A program made the position numbers and the translations under genes. Below the pieces are notes generated by a model. The model had not been told where the DNA came from. It worked only from the letters and a program-made list of their open reading frames with translations, and did not search any database. A stretch of DNA of 64,000 nt from an uncultured Erwinia sp. (GTDB lineage Bacteria > Pseudomonadota > Gammaproteobacteria > Enterobacterales > Enterobacteriaceae), in contig CALYQW010000004.1 in the NCBI GenBank assembly GCA_945290265.1, positions 62,001-126,000 of the forward strand. Reading direction: 5' to 3'. Below are positions 10,574-18,814 of this stretch, piece by piece; the first letter of the stretch is position 1; each line of letters begins with the position of its first letter.

Positions 10574-11818
10574 TCAAAGCTGTACCCCTCCGGTATTAAA
10601 GGCTTCGCTGTGAATATGTTGCTGCGGGATACACAGTGCCAGCAGCGCGTTATTTTGTTCCTGCATAAACGGCATCGGGCCGCAGAGATAGTAGTCAGCA
10701 TCCGGCGGCAGCAGCGCTGACGGCACGCGCGTTAAATCCAGCCGTCCGGCCTGATTAAAGTCTTTACCCTGGATATCGGCAGGAGTGACGGTTTCACAGG
10801 CGATATACAGATGGAAATCAGGATTTTTTTCTGCCAGTTCGCGTAGCTGATTGCCGATCGCCATCCGCCCGATACTGCGGGTGGCGTGCAGGAAGTATAT
10901 CGGATTTTGCGAAGTGGATGAATCCGCGTTAAGTGGGGCAGTCACCAGCTGGTTAAGCATGGCGATCATCGGGGTAATACCAATCCCGGCGCTGATCAGC
11001 ACATTTTTCTTAGCCGGGTTTAGCAAATAAAAATTCCCGGTTGGTGCGCTCACTTCGACGATATCGCCTTCTTTAATATCGCGGTGCAGGGTAGAGGAAA
11101 CGTAGCCCGGATCCTGACCGGCGACCCGGCCATCTTCACACTTAACGGAAATACGGAAATATTCACGGTTAGCGCAGTCTGACAGACTGTATTGACGCGG
11201 CTGTTTCAGGCCCAGTTCAGGGACGGGCACTCTGACGGAAATATACTGACCGCCCTGATAAAGCGGAATATCTTTTCCGTCCTGCGGCACCAGATAGAAA
11301 GAAAACACATCATCATTTTCTTTCACCTTGCGCTGCACCACAAAATTACGCCAGCCGAGCCAGCTGCCTTTGGTTGCCATATGGCGATGGTAAATGGTTT
11401 GTTCGCTGGAAATTAAAATATCGGCCAGCTGTCCATAGGCCACGGCCCAGGCCTTAATTACCTTATCTTCCATCGGAATAGTCAGCACTTCACTGATGGA
11501 GTGCAGCAGGTTTTCGCCGACGATACTGTAATCCGGTGCCTGAATATTCAGGCTGACGTGCTTATGGGCAATCAGTTCAATCACCGGTGCCAGCACGCTG
11601 GGATCGTCAATATTTTCTGCATAGGCAAGGACAGAACCGGCCAGTGCTCTGGCCTGTGCGCCATCGCGCTGATGCCCCATATTAAAGGTTTCTTTCAGGT
11701 AAGGGTTATTACTCAGCATACGCTTGTAAAAATAATCGGTTAGTGCCACGCCGCTTTCGCGTAATACCGGTACGGTGGCTTTTACTAACTCTTTTTGTTC
11801 CAGGGTTAACGTTTCCAT
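10574..11818 (-). CDS. hmp: Flavohaemoglobin nitric oxide dioxygenase
   Basis: Hmp oxidises NO to nitrate with O2 and NAD(P)H in the cytoplasm. The 414-residue product has an N-terminal globin domain (about 1-140) with the proximal haem His in IAHKHVSLNI. An FAD domain follows with the RQYSLS flavin motif (about 205), then an NAD domain with ISAGIGITPMIAML and YLCGPMPFMQEQ. It is somewhat longer than the E. coli enzyme (396). An NsrR operator lies 14 bp upstream of the start, so NO induction is expected. The hmp-nsrR pair takes the place of yajD-tsx in the E. coli order. Confidence 0.96.
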   Translation of the reverse strand: METLTLEQKELVKATVPVLRESGVALTDYFYKRMLSNNPYLKETFNMGHQRDGAQARALAGSVLAYAENIDDPSVLAPVIELIAHKHVSLNIQAPDYSIVGENLLHSISEVLTIPMEDKVIKAWAVAYGQLADILISSEQTIYHRHMATKGSWLGWRNFVVQRKVKENDDVFSFYLVPQDGKDIPLYQGGQYISVRVPVPELGLKQPRQYSLSDCANREYFRISVKCEDGRVAGQDPGYVSSTLHRDIKEGDIVEVSAPTGNFYLLNPAKKNVLISAGIGITPMIAMLNQLVTAPLNADSSTSQNPIYFLHATRSIGRMAIGNQLRELAEKNPDFHLYIACETVTPADIQGKDFNQAGRLDLTRVPSALLPPDADYYLCGPMPFMQEQNNALLALCIPQQHIHSEAFNTGGVQL

Positions 11819-11831
11819 TGCTCACTCCTTT

Positions 11832-11858
11832 AAAAGATGTATTTTTAATACATCTTTT
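11832..11858 (-). promoter_or_regulatory. NsrR operator upstream of hmp
   Basis: A perfect inverted repeat, AAAAGATGTATT - TTT - AATACATCTTTT, centred at 11845. It fits the enterobacterial NsrR consensus (AAGATG-type half sites in an 11-1-11 arrangement). It lies 14 bp upstream of the hmp start codon, where bound repressor would block transcription. Confidence 0.9.
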
Positions 11859-12126
11859 AATTCGGGCAAACAAGATAAAAAAAGAACCTTTAATGCGGTA
11901 GCGGGAAAGGCGACTTAACGAAGCGCGAAGAGAAAGGGGAATTATCAGACAGAAATCGCAATAATTGCTGAAAATAAGTAGATGACCTGGTGGAGACAAA
12001 AAGAAGCGCAAAGATAATTTTTTTATCCTTATAAATCATAATGTTATTTTTTTCAGTATTGCGGTTTTTTCTGGTAGAATTTTACCCGCAGGAAAATTCT
12101 TTAAAAATCAGGCAACTGTAGTTGGA
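11859..12126 (+). promoter_or_regulatory. AT-rich region upstream of CRISPR array 1 (candidate leader)
   Basis: No gene is seen. The last ~100 bp are AT-rich and include an 8-bp hairpin (AGAATTTT/AAAATTCT at 12076-12100) and ATTCTTTAAAAATCA, ending TTGGA directly before the first repeat. By position it should be the array leader, but it shows little likeness to the canonical leader of array 2 beyond ATTCTTTAAAAA. Confidence 0.5.
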
Positions 12127-14414
12127 GTGTTCCCCGCGCCAGCGGGGATAAACCGAATTCCTACCGAAAAATAGCGTGTAAATAAGTGTGTTCCCCGCGC
12201 CAGCGGGGATAAACCGGTGCTGTCATCAATGACAGCCAACCTATAAAAGTGTTCCCCGCGCCAGCGGGGATAAACCGAATACCGGCAATCCGGTTACCGG
12301 TTTCTGCCAGTGTTCCCCGCGCCAGCGGGGATAAACCGCGCTTGCCAATATAATCTGGTTACTAGCGTCGGTGTTCCCCGCGCCAGCGGGGATAAACCGT
12401 TAGCGCCGCTTATCACCGCGTTAACCGCCAGGTGTTCCCCGCGCCAGCGGGGATAAACCGTCTACTTCGCTGATTTCCAGAGCGCGGCGAATGTGTTCCC
12501 CGCGCCAGCGGGGATAAACCGTAACGTTTACCAGTAAAGTAGTTAACCGTACTGTGTTCCCCGCGCCAGCGGGGATAAACCGTTGCGCGTTATTGTGTCA
12601 AAAAAATAAACGGTGTGTTCCCCGCGCCAGCGGGGATAAACCGTTTAGCAGGCAGACGCGTTTTGACCACTATTGGTGTTCCCCGCGCCAGCGGGGATAA
12701 ACCGTCAATAACTAATTTCCCGCCCTGCTATCAAATGTGTTCCCCGCGCCAGCGGGGATAAACCGCTAATAACGGAAAGCCACGGGAGCCGCGCGCATGT
12801 GTTCCCCGCGCCAGCGGGGATAAACCGCCGCCATTTATCCACATTTTCACCCTTAGACAGTGTTCCCCGCGCCAGCGGGGATAAACCGGACCGGGTGTTA
12901 ATTTAGGTTTGAGTGGTAACGTGTTCCCCGCGCCAGCGGGGATAAACCGCTCCCGCGGGCGGTTTCCCCGTTGGCAGTATTGTGTTCCCCGCGCCAGCGG
13001 GGATAAACCGCAACTCCGACAGCTTACGGGTAACGTAGCGCAGTGTTCCCCGCGCCAGCGGGGATAAACCAGTTTGCGGCAAAAGACAGCAATGACGGCC
13101 GTCGTGTTCCCCGCGCCAGCGGGGATAAACCGCGACGTTCCAGAATGAGTCGCCGGCACAGCCGGTGTTCCCCGCGCCAGCGGGGATAAACCGTAGCTTT
13201 GACCCGGAAAACACTGGGATTTCTGGTGTTCCCCGCGCCAGCGGGGATAAACCGCTGCTAATGCGCAGTTTGAGCGGGAGTATCAGGTGTTCCCCGCGCC
13301 AGCGGGGATAAACCGATTTGATTCGCGGGTTCAACACGGGGATCGGTGTGTTCCCCGCGCCAGCGGGGATAAACCGCTGTTAACGTCGATAACGTGTACA
13401 CCGTGTAAGTGTTCCCCGCGCCAGCGGGGATAAACCGCTCATATTTTATCCTTTCTTCATAGTAAACGTGTGTTCCCCGCGCCAGCGGGGATAAACCGGG
13501 TCGCATGTTCCTGAACTAGCTACCCTCTTTGTGTTCCCCGCGCCAGCGGGGATAAACCGTTGGGACGGTTAACATTCGGTGGAATTGTCCACGTGTTCCC
13601 CGCGCCAGCGGGGATAAACCGGAATTCGTTAATGTCTGGCTTATCGGGGAGATGTGTTCCCCGCGCCAGCGGGGATAAACCGGAGTGGTACAGATTCAAC
13701 AGCGGACAGGCCTAGTGTTCCCCGCGCCAGCGGGGATAAACCGGACTACACCAAAGCGGGTTACAACCTGGCTGGGTGTTCCCCGCGCCAGCGGGGATAA
13801 ACCGTATGTTTGCATAGTATTATCCTCAGTGATTTTGTGTTCCCCGCGCCAGCGGGGATAAACCGCTGCTTTTTGCTGACAGTTAACGCCGCTTTCGGTG
13901 TTCCCCGCGCCAGCGGGGATAAACCGGCGGAGCACATCCACGCCGATTTATACCGGCGGTGTTCCCCGCGCCAGCGGGGATAAACCGTAACTTTCGGCGT
14001 TATTCATGCGCTCGAATAGGTGTTCCCCGCGCCAGCGGGGATAAACCGTTTTACCACGCGGCCTGAATTCAGGCCAAACCGTGTTCCCCGCGCCAGCGGG
14101 GATAAACCGAAAAAACCTTAGTCCTGTTCTCAACAAAATTAGTGTTCCCCGCGCCAGCGGGGATAAACCGTCGTTTGGGATTCCAACGCCAAACAGCAGG
14201 ACGTGTTCCCCGCGCCAGCGGGGATAAACCGAGAAAACCGTACAGACAATGATGCAAGTTTTGGTGTTCCCCGCGCCAGCGGGGATAAACCGGCGATATG
14301 AACACTGAATCCATTGAGGCAAGAGTGTTCCCCGCGCCAGCGGGGATAAACCGGGAACAGCGAACACGATCAGGGGGCGGACGGTGTGTTCCCCGCGCCA
14401 GCGGGGATAAACCG
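12127..14414 (+). CRISPR. CRISPR array 1, type I-E, 38 repeats / 37 spacers
   Basis: Repeats are 29 nt, starting GTGTTCCCCGCGCCAG and ending GGGGATAAACCG, with a GC hairpin (CCCCGC/GCGGGG). Spacing is 61 nt, with occasional 62. Repeats are almost invariant; repeat 16 ends in A instead of G (13071). Orientation is judged from the leader side and repeat strand, with transcription toward yajI. It lies 1.7 kb upstream of cas3 with yajI and kbp in between on the opposite strand. Spacer 13 (12889-12920) is nearly the same as spacer 3 of array 2. Spacer 32 contains a 16-bp perfect palindrome. Confidence 0.99.
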
Positions 14415-14490
14415 TCTCGCAATTTTCTGCACACTGACGCTAAAAGCCTGAACAGGCATCATCAGGGAACGTTACTGTACAAAAAGCATT

Positions 14491-14515
14491 AAAAAACCGC
14501 CATCAGATAATGGCG
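14491..14515 (-). terminator. Terminator for the yajI strand
   Basis: On the minus strand a CGCCAT/ATGGCG stem with 6-nt loop is followed by a run of six T. It would end transcripts running from kbp/yajI before they enter CRISPR array 1. Confidence 0.65.
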
Positions 14516-14583
14516 TCTGGAAAATCTGTTGCCTGATTATTTTACATCTTCAGGCGGGAGGTGTGAGGTGTGAGGTTTCATCC

Positions 14584-14806
14584 TGGCACAGAATTCAAGG
14601 GATCCTATGGGGTTATTTCACCAGCGATAGCACCCTGATGCAGCTGGTTTCTCGCTCAAAAAAGTCACTACGCTACTATGATGCAACCATCAGTCAGCAC
14701 TACTCAAGGGGTTTGATTGTCTCTTATCAGGTTGAGTAAAACGGTAACCCGAATAAAGAAGGGAGGCCGGTATCTGTGGATATTTTTAGGAAATCTAACT
14801 GGTAGC
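14584..14806 (+). pseudogene. Unidentified gene fragment between array 1 and yajI
   Basis: One frame reads ILWGYFTSDSTLMQLVSRSK and SLRYYDATISQHYSRGLIVS to a TAA, then continues in the same frame as NGNPNKEGRPVSVDIFRKSNW to TAG. The composition looks like real protein rather than random translation, but there is no start with a ribosome site and an internal stop interrupts it. Probably the decayed 3' end of a lost gene; family not recognised. Confidence 0.35.
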
Positions 14807-14832
14807 CGGAGCATCAGGGACTGAACTACTGG

Positions 14833-15384
14833 CTACTGCGCCACCACATCATAAATCCGCACATAGTCAGGTAAGGCCGGTGGTGTTGTCGGTAAATGGA
14901 GCAAAAGCGTGGCGGCGCTTCCGGCCCCAGCGGGTGCTGTCAGTTGAAACGCCTGTGTGGCAGATGCATCTGTTTGCGGCAGTCCGTCATTATCCCGTTT
15001 TCCCCACTGCACCTTCCCGCGTAGTCGGGGCAGGGCGCGGTTATCACTGCGCTGCAAATGCAGAGTTAGCTGGCTGCCATCGGCGACGGTGGTGACATCG
15101 GTCAACCACAGGCGCAGTTCACCGGCTCGGGTTGGCATCAACTTCGGCGTGGCGGCAGTCGGAATCAGCCAGGCACCGGCCACAGGCTGCTGGTTCAGCT
15201 TTTTCTGCTGCTTTATCGCGGTTAGCTGATCGGTTAAGCGCAGCATCTTTTGGCTGAGTCTGTTAACGTCCCTGTCCAGCTGCTGCGCCTGACGATCGCC
15301 GGGGGTTGCACAGCCTGCCAGCAGTGAACAACAGACTGCCAGCGCGGTCAGATAACCGCGCCGGCAGGGGAAAAATATTTTCAA
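14833..15384 (-). CDS. yajI: YajI-like DUF3251 lipoprotein
   Basis: A 183-residue predicted outer-membrane or periplasmic lipoprotein. The signal peptide ends in the lipobox LLAGC (Cys about residue 25). A short coiled-coil stretch follows (QQLDRDVNRLSQKMLRLTDQ), then a beta-rich domain with GELRLWLTDV and LPDYVRIYDVV. It resembles E. coli YajI, which also precedes nrdR in this chromosomal block; here the CRISPR-Cas locus has been inserted between them. Function unknown. It follows kbp by 9 bp and is likely cotranscribed with it. Confidence 0.75.
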   Translation of the reverse strand: MKIFFPCRRGYLTALAVCCSLLAGCATPGDRQAQQLDRDVNRLSQKMLRLTDQLTAIKQQKKLNQQPVAGAWLIPTAATPKLMPTRAGELRLWLTDVTTVADGSQLTLHLQRSDNRALPRLRGKVQWGKRDNDGLPQTDASATQAFQLTAPAGAGSAATLLLHLPTTPPALPDYVRIYDVVAQ

Positions 15385-15393
15385 CGTAACTTT

Positions 15394-15834
15394 TTATCCT
15401 GGAATGCGTAGCGTCTGTCCTGGATAAATTTTATCCGGGTGACTGAGCATCGGTTTATTGGCTTCAAAAATTTTATTGTACTGATTAGCATCACCGTAAA
15501 CGGTTTTGGCAATCGCACTCAGAGTATCACCTGACTTCACGGTATAATAGCTGGACGCCGTGGCGCTGTCACTGGTGGTGACCTTATCATCAACGTTGCT
15601 AATTCCTTTGATATTACCGGCAGCCACCAGAATTTTCTCTTTCTCTTCCTGGGTCAGTCCTTCACCGGTCACTATCGCCTTATCACCATTGACTTCAACT
15701 TTGACTTTATCAGCGCCGGGAATACCCTGCTTTTTCAGGCTGTCTTCGATCGCTGTCCCCTGCGCATGGGCATTCCCCATCACTGCATCAAGGATCTTCT
15801 CACCCGCATCTTTTACAAAATCAAATAATCCCAT
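15394..15834 (-). CDS. kbp: Potassium-binding BON-LysM protein Kbp (YgaU)
   Basis: Cytoplasmic K+-binding protein with a BON domain (about 30-85) followed by a LysM domain (about 95-146: [20 protein letters not shown] to [10 protein letters not shown]). The start chosen ([18 protein letters not shown]) follows an AGGAG site in AAGGAGTCAGTA and gives 146 residues against 149 in E. coli; the upstream in-frame Met would add 16 residues absent from the family. In E. coli ygaU lies elsewhere, so its place here, between the array 1 segment and cas3, is unusual. Confidence 0.93.
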   Translation of the reverse strand: MGLFDFVKDAGEKILDAVMGNAHAQGTAIEDSLKKQGIPGADKVKVEVNGDKAIVTGEGLTQEEKEKILVAAGNIKGISNVDDKVTTSDSATASSYYTVKSGDTLSAIAKTVYGDANQYNKIFEANKPMLSHPDKIYPGQTLRIPG

Positions 15835-16077
15835 TACTGACTCCTTTTGGTTGATCCCCGTTAGGGGAGACAGTTTAAGCATAGCCGCTTTTTTCCAACA
15901 GGTAAGACTTAACTGATTTTTGTCGTGCAGAATGAGATGAAATTGTTAAATAAAGTTTAAAATATCTTAACTATTTCAGTTGGCATCAGCGACAGAATCA
16001 GTATAGTAACAATTAAATTGTGGGATTATTCTACTGCGAAACGGCAGTCTGAAAACAGATATGACAGGGACGCAGCG
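15835..16077 (+). promoter_or_regulatory. Divergent promoter region kbp / cas3
   Basis: AT-rich 243-bp region between divergent genes that must hold the promoters of kbp and of the cas operon. In E. coli the corresponding cas promoter is silenced by H-NS at AT-rich DNA; the segment around 15930-16020 would fit that but no specific site is claimed. Confidence 0.4.
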
Positions 16078-18765
16078 ATGTCAGCAGAGTATCAGAAATA
16101 CTGGGGAAAAGCCGACCGTAAACAGCCAGGGCGCTATCATCTGCTGGCGTATCATGCGCTGGATGTGGCGGCCTGTGGCGTGCAGATGCTGCGACAAAAC
16201 CGCTTTGGTCTGGCCGATCTGTTTGCTCAGCTGGGGATGGATAGTGAGCAGGCCAGCCACTGGTGCGGCTACTGGTGTGGGCTGCATGATATTGGCAAGT
16301 TTGCCAGCGGTTTCCAGAAGCTGGCAACGTTACCTACTCCGCCACTGGTTAAACCGGCTGCGCAGGCGATTTATCCCTGTCGTCATGACAGCCTGGGCTA
16401 CTGGCTGTGGCAGCGGCTTTATCAGGGCTGGCGTCAGGGTGAAAACGTCATTCTGCCGCCAGTGCCCGGCGAGCAACGCTATCGCTATGATACGGCGCTT
16501 AACATCTGGATGGAAATAAGTTGCGGACATCACGGCAAGCCGCCGGAAAAAGATTCCGCGGGCGTATCACTGGCTTTCGCGCCAGCGGATATTGCCGCTG
16601 CCTGCGCTTATCTTTGCGATTTACGCGCACTGTTTAATGTTAACGATCTGCCGCAGGCATGGAGTACCAAGCCTGGCCGACGGCTGCTTAAGCAGCTTAG
16701 CTGGCAGCTTGCCGGCATTATCACCCTTGCCGACTGGCTGGGATCTGATGAAAACAACTTTCCTTTTGACCCCCAACCCACGTCGCTGGCGCAGTACTGG
16801 CCGCAGGCACTGGCTAAAGCCGAACTTGCGCTAAGCCGCATCCCGTTATCTGCCAGCTGTAGCGCTTACCAGGGCTTTCAGCATCTGTTTCCCGATATCT
16901 ATGAGCTCACCCCTTTGCAGCAGCGCGCGGAAACCCTGGCGCTGGATGCGCCCGGCCCGCAGCTGATTGTGCTGGAGGATGTGACCGGGGCGGGCAAAAC
17001 CGAAGCCGCGATGATCTTAACTCATCGTCTGATGGCGGCAGGTAAAGGTGACGGGCTGTATATCGGGTTACCGACGATGGCGACCGCCAATGCCATGTAC
17101 CGGCGGCTGGGAGAAAGCTATCGGGCGCTGTTCAGCCAGGAGCAGCGTCCTTCACTGGTGCTGGCGCACGGTGGCAGGCAGATGTCAGACGCCTTTCGTG
17201 ATTCGGTGTGGAGCGCGGAAACCCAGGGGCAGCAACATTACTCCTCAGAAGATGCGGCGGCAGGTGCTGAATGTCATCGCTGGTTTGCCGACTCGCGTAA
17301 AAAAGCCTTACTGGCCGATGTTGGGGTTGGCACCCTCGATCAGGTACTGATGGCGGTGATGCCTTTTCGTCATCAGTCGCTGCGCCTGCTGGGGATGCGC
17401 AATAAAATTCTGCTGCTGGACGAAGTTCATGCTTATGACGGCTATATGGTCAGGTTGCTGGAGGGATTACTGCATTTTCATGCTGCCCAGGGCGGTAGTG
17501 CCATTGTGCTTAGCGCCACGCTCAGTGCCAGCCTGCGCCAGCGGCTGCTGAACGCCTTCAGTCAGGGCGCGGGGCTGGCTAATCCCGAACCCGAAGAGAA
17601 TGCCGGATATCCCTGGCTCAGCCAGCTGAGTGCCGCCAGGCTGCATGAAGAGCCTTTGCAAACCCGTAAGGAAGTGCAGCGCAGCGTTGAGCTGAACTGG
17701 CTGACGGAAATCGATCGCGCGATTGCGATTATTTACCAGGCACTGGCCGCCGGGCAGTGTATCTGCTGGGTACGCAATACCGTGGATGATGCCAGTGAGA
17801 TTTACCGGCGTTTACAGCAGGAGGGGAAAATCCCATCTGAGGATCTGCTGCTGTTTCACAGCCGCTTTATCTTTGCCGATCGCCTGAGTATTGAAGATCG
17901 CACCCTCGACTGGTTTGGCCGTCAGGGCGATGCCAGCCAGCGGCGCGGTAAGGTACTCATCGCCACCCAGGTGGTTGAACAATCACTTGATCTTGATTTC
18001 GATGTAATGATCAGCGACCTGGCACCGGTTGATTTGCTGATCCAGCGTACCGGACGGTTAAAGCGCCATATTCGCGATGCGCACGGGCGCTGTAAAAAGA
18101 ACATGCCGGATGAACGTCCGGCGGCCTGTTTACATATCCTCGCCCCCGAATGGCAGCCATCTCCTGACAAAAACTGGCCGGGCGAGCAGCTGCGCGGCAC
18201 TGGCAGGGTGTATGGCGATCATGCCTGCTTATGGCGCACTCAGGCACTGCTGCATGAGGCGGGAAAAATTACTATGCCGCAGATGGCGCGTCAGCTGGTG
18301 GATGGCGTTTATGAAAAGTTAACAGAGGCACCGCCAGCGTTGCAGTCCAGCGAAGACGATATTTTCGGCCAGTTACTTAGTCAGCGCAGCGCTGCCAGTC
18401 AGAATCTGCTCGAACGCGATAGCGGCTATGACCGCGAGTCCAGCGACTTTATGTGGAGCGAGGAGCAACAGCTGAGCACCCGCTTAAGTGAACTTAGCGT
18501 CGAGCTTTATCTGGGCTGGCTGGACAGCAACGGCGAACTGCAGCCGCGCATTAACCGCGGGGAGTTTAGCTGGGAGCTGAGCCGGGTCACGGTACGCGCC
18601 AGCTGGTGGCAAAAGCACGGCGCGCAGCTACCGCAACTCAGTGCTGAACAGCTGGAACAGTTTCGTAAGCAGCGTTATCGCCCGGCAGCTCAGCTGCTGC
18701 TGGCCGACCCGCAGCAGTCGCTTAGCTGGTACAGCGCGGAGATGGGGTTGTGCAGCAATGTTTAA
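16078..18765 (+). CDS. cas3: CRISPR-associated nuclease-helicase Cas3 (type I-E)
   Basis: Cas3 is recruited by Cascade to a target R-loop and degrades DNA 3'-5'. The N-terminal HD nuclease is seen in LLAYHALDVAA and GLHDIGKFASGF. The helicase has Walker A in DVTGAGKTEAAM (about 330), DEVH in LLLDEVHAYDGYM (about 460), SATLSASLRQ, and motif VI in DLLIQRTGRLKRH. ATG at 16078 (MSAEYQKYWGKADRK) fits the family start and gives 895 residues; a TTG 60 bp upstream is possible but unlikely. casA follows after 49 bp. All motifs are intact. Confidence 0.97.
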   Translation: MSAEYQKYWGKADRKQPGRYHLLAYHALDVAACGVQMLRQNRFGLADLFAQLGMDSEQASHWCGYWCGLHDIGKFASGFQKLATLPTPPLVKPAAQAIYPCRHDSLGYWLWQRLYQGWRQGENVILPPVPGEQRYRYDTALNIWMEISCGHHGKPPEKDSAGVSLAFAPADIAAACAYLCDLRALFNVNDLPQAWSTKPGRRLLKQLSWQLAGIITLADWLGSDENNFPFDPQPTSLAQYWPQALAKAELALSRIPLSASCSAYQGFQHLFPDIYELTPLQQRAETLALDAPGPQLIVLEDVTGAGKTEAAMILTHRLMAAGKGDGLYIGLPTMATANAMYRRLGESYRALFSQEQRPSLVLAHGGRQMSDAFRDSVWSAETQGQQHYSSEDAAAGAECHRWFADSRKKALLADVGVGTLDQVLMAVMPFRHQSLRLLGMRNKILLLDEVHAYDGYMVRLLEGLLHFHAAQGGSAIVLSATLSASLRQRLLNAFSQGAGLANPEPEENAGYPWLSQLSAARLHEEPLQTRKEVQRSVELNWLTEIDRAIAIIYQALAAGQCICWVRNTVDDASEIYRRLQQEGKIPSEDLLLFHSRFIFADRLSIEDRTLDWFGRQGDASQRRGKVLIATQVVEQSLDLDFDVMISDLAPVDLLIQRTGRLKRHIRDAHGRCKKNMPDERPAACLHILAPEWQPSPDKNWPGEQLRGTGRVYGDHACLWRTQALLHEAGKITMPQMARQLVDGVYEKLTEAPPALQSSEDDIFGQLLSQRSAASQNLLERDSGYDRESSDFMWSEEQQLSTRLSELSVELYLGWLDSNGELQPRINRGEFSWELSRVTVRASWWQKHGAQLPQLSAEQLEQFRKQRYRPAAQLLLADPQQSLSWYSAEMGLCSNV

Positions 18766-18814
18766 CCACAGAGCAATTTACGGATTAAACACCAACCTTA
18801 ACGGAGTCAACTGA

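Noticed and set aside
12731..14434. Several long minus-strand open frames with repeated YPRWRGEH / FIPAGAGN / LSPLARGT blocks over both CRISPR arrays
   Set aside because: They are translations of the CRISPR repeat in its three frames; period and position follow the arrays exactly, so they are not genes or repeat proteins.
14415..14446. Sequence after the last array 1 repeat begins like array 2 spacer 4 (TCTCG-AATTTTC)
   Set aside because: Only the first ~13 bases agree; the rest differs, so a shared origin is not supported.
16018..16077. Longer cas3 start from TTG
   Set aside because: The extra 20 residues do not match the Cas3 N-terminus and ATG at 16078 aligns with the family.
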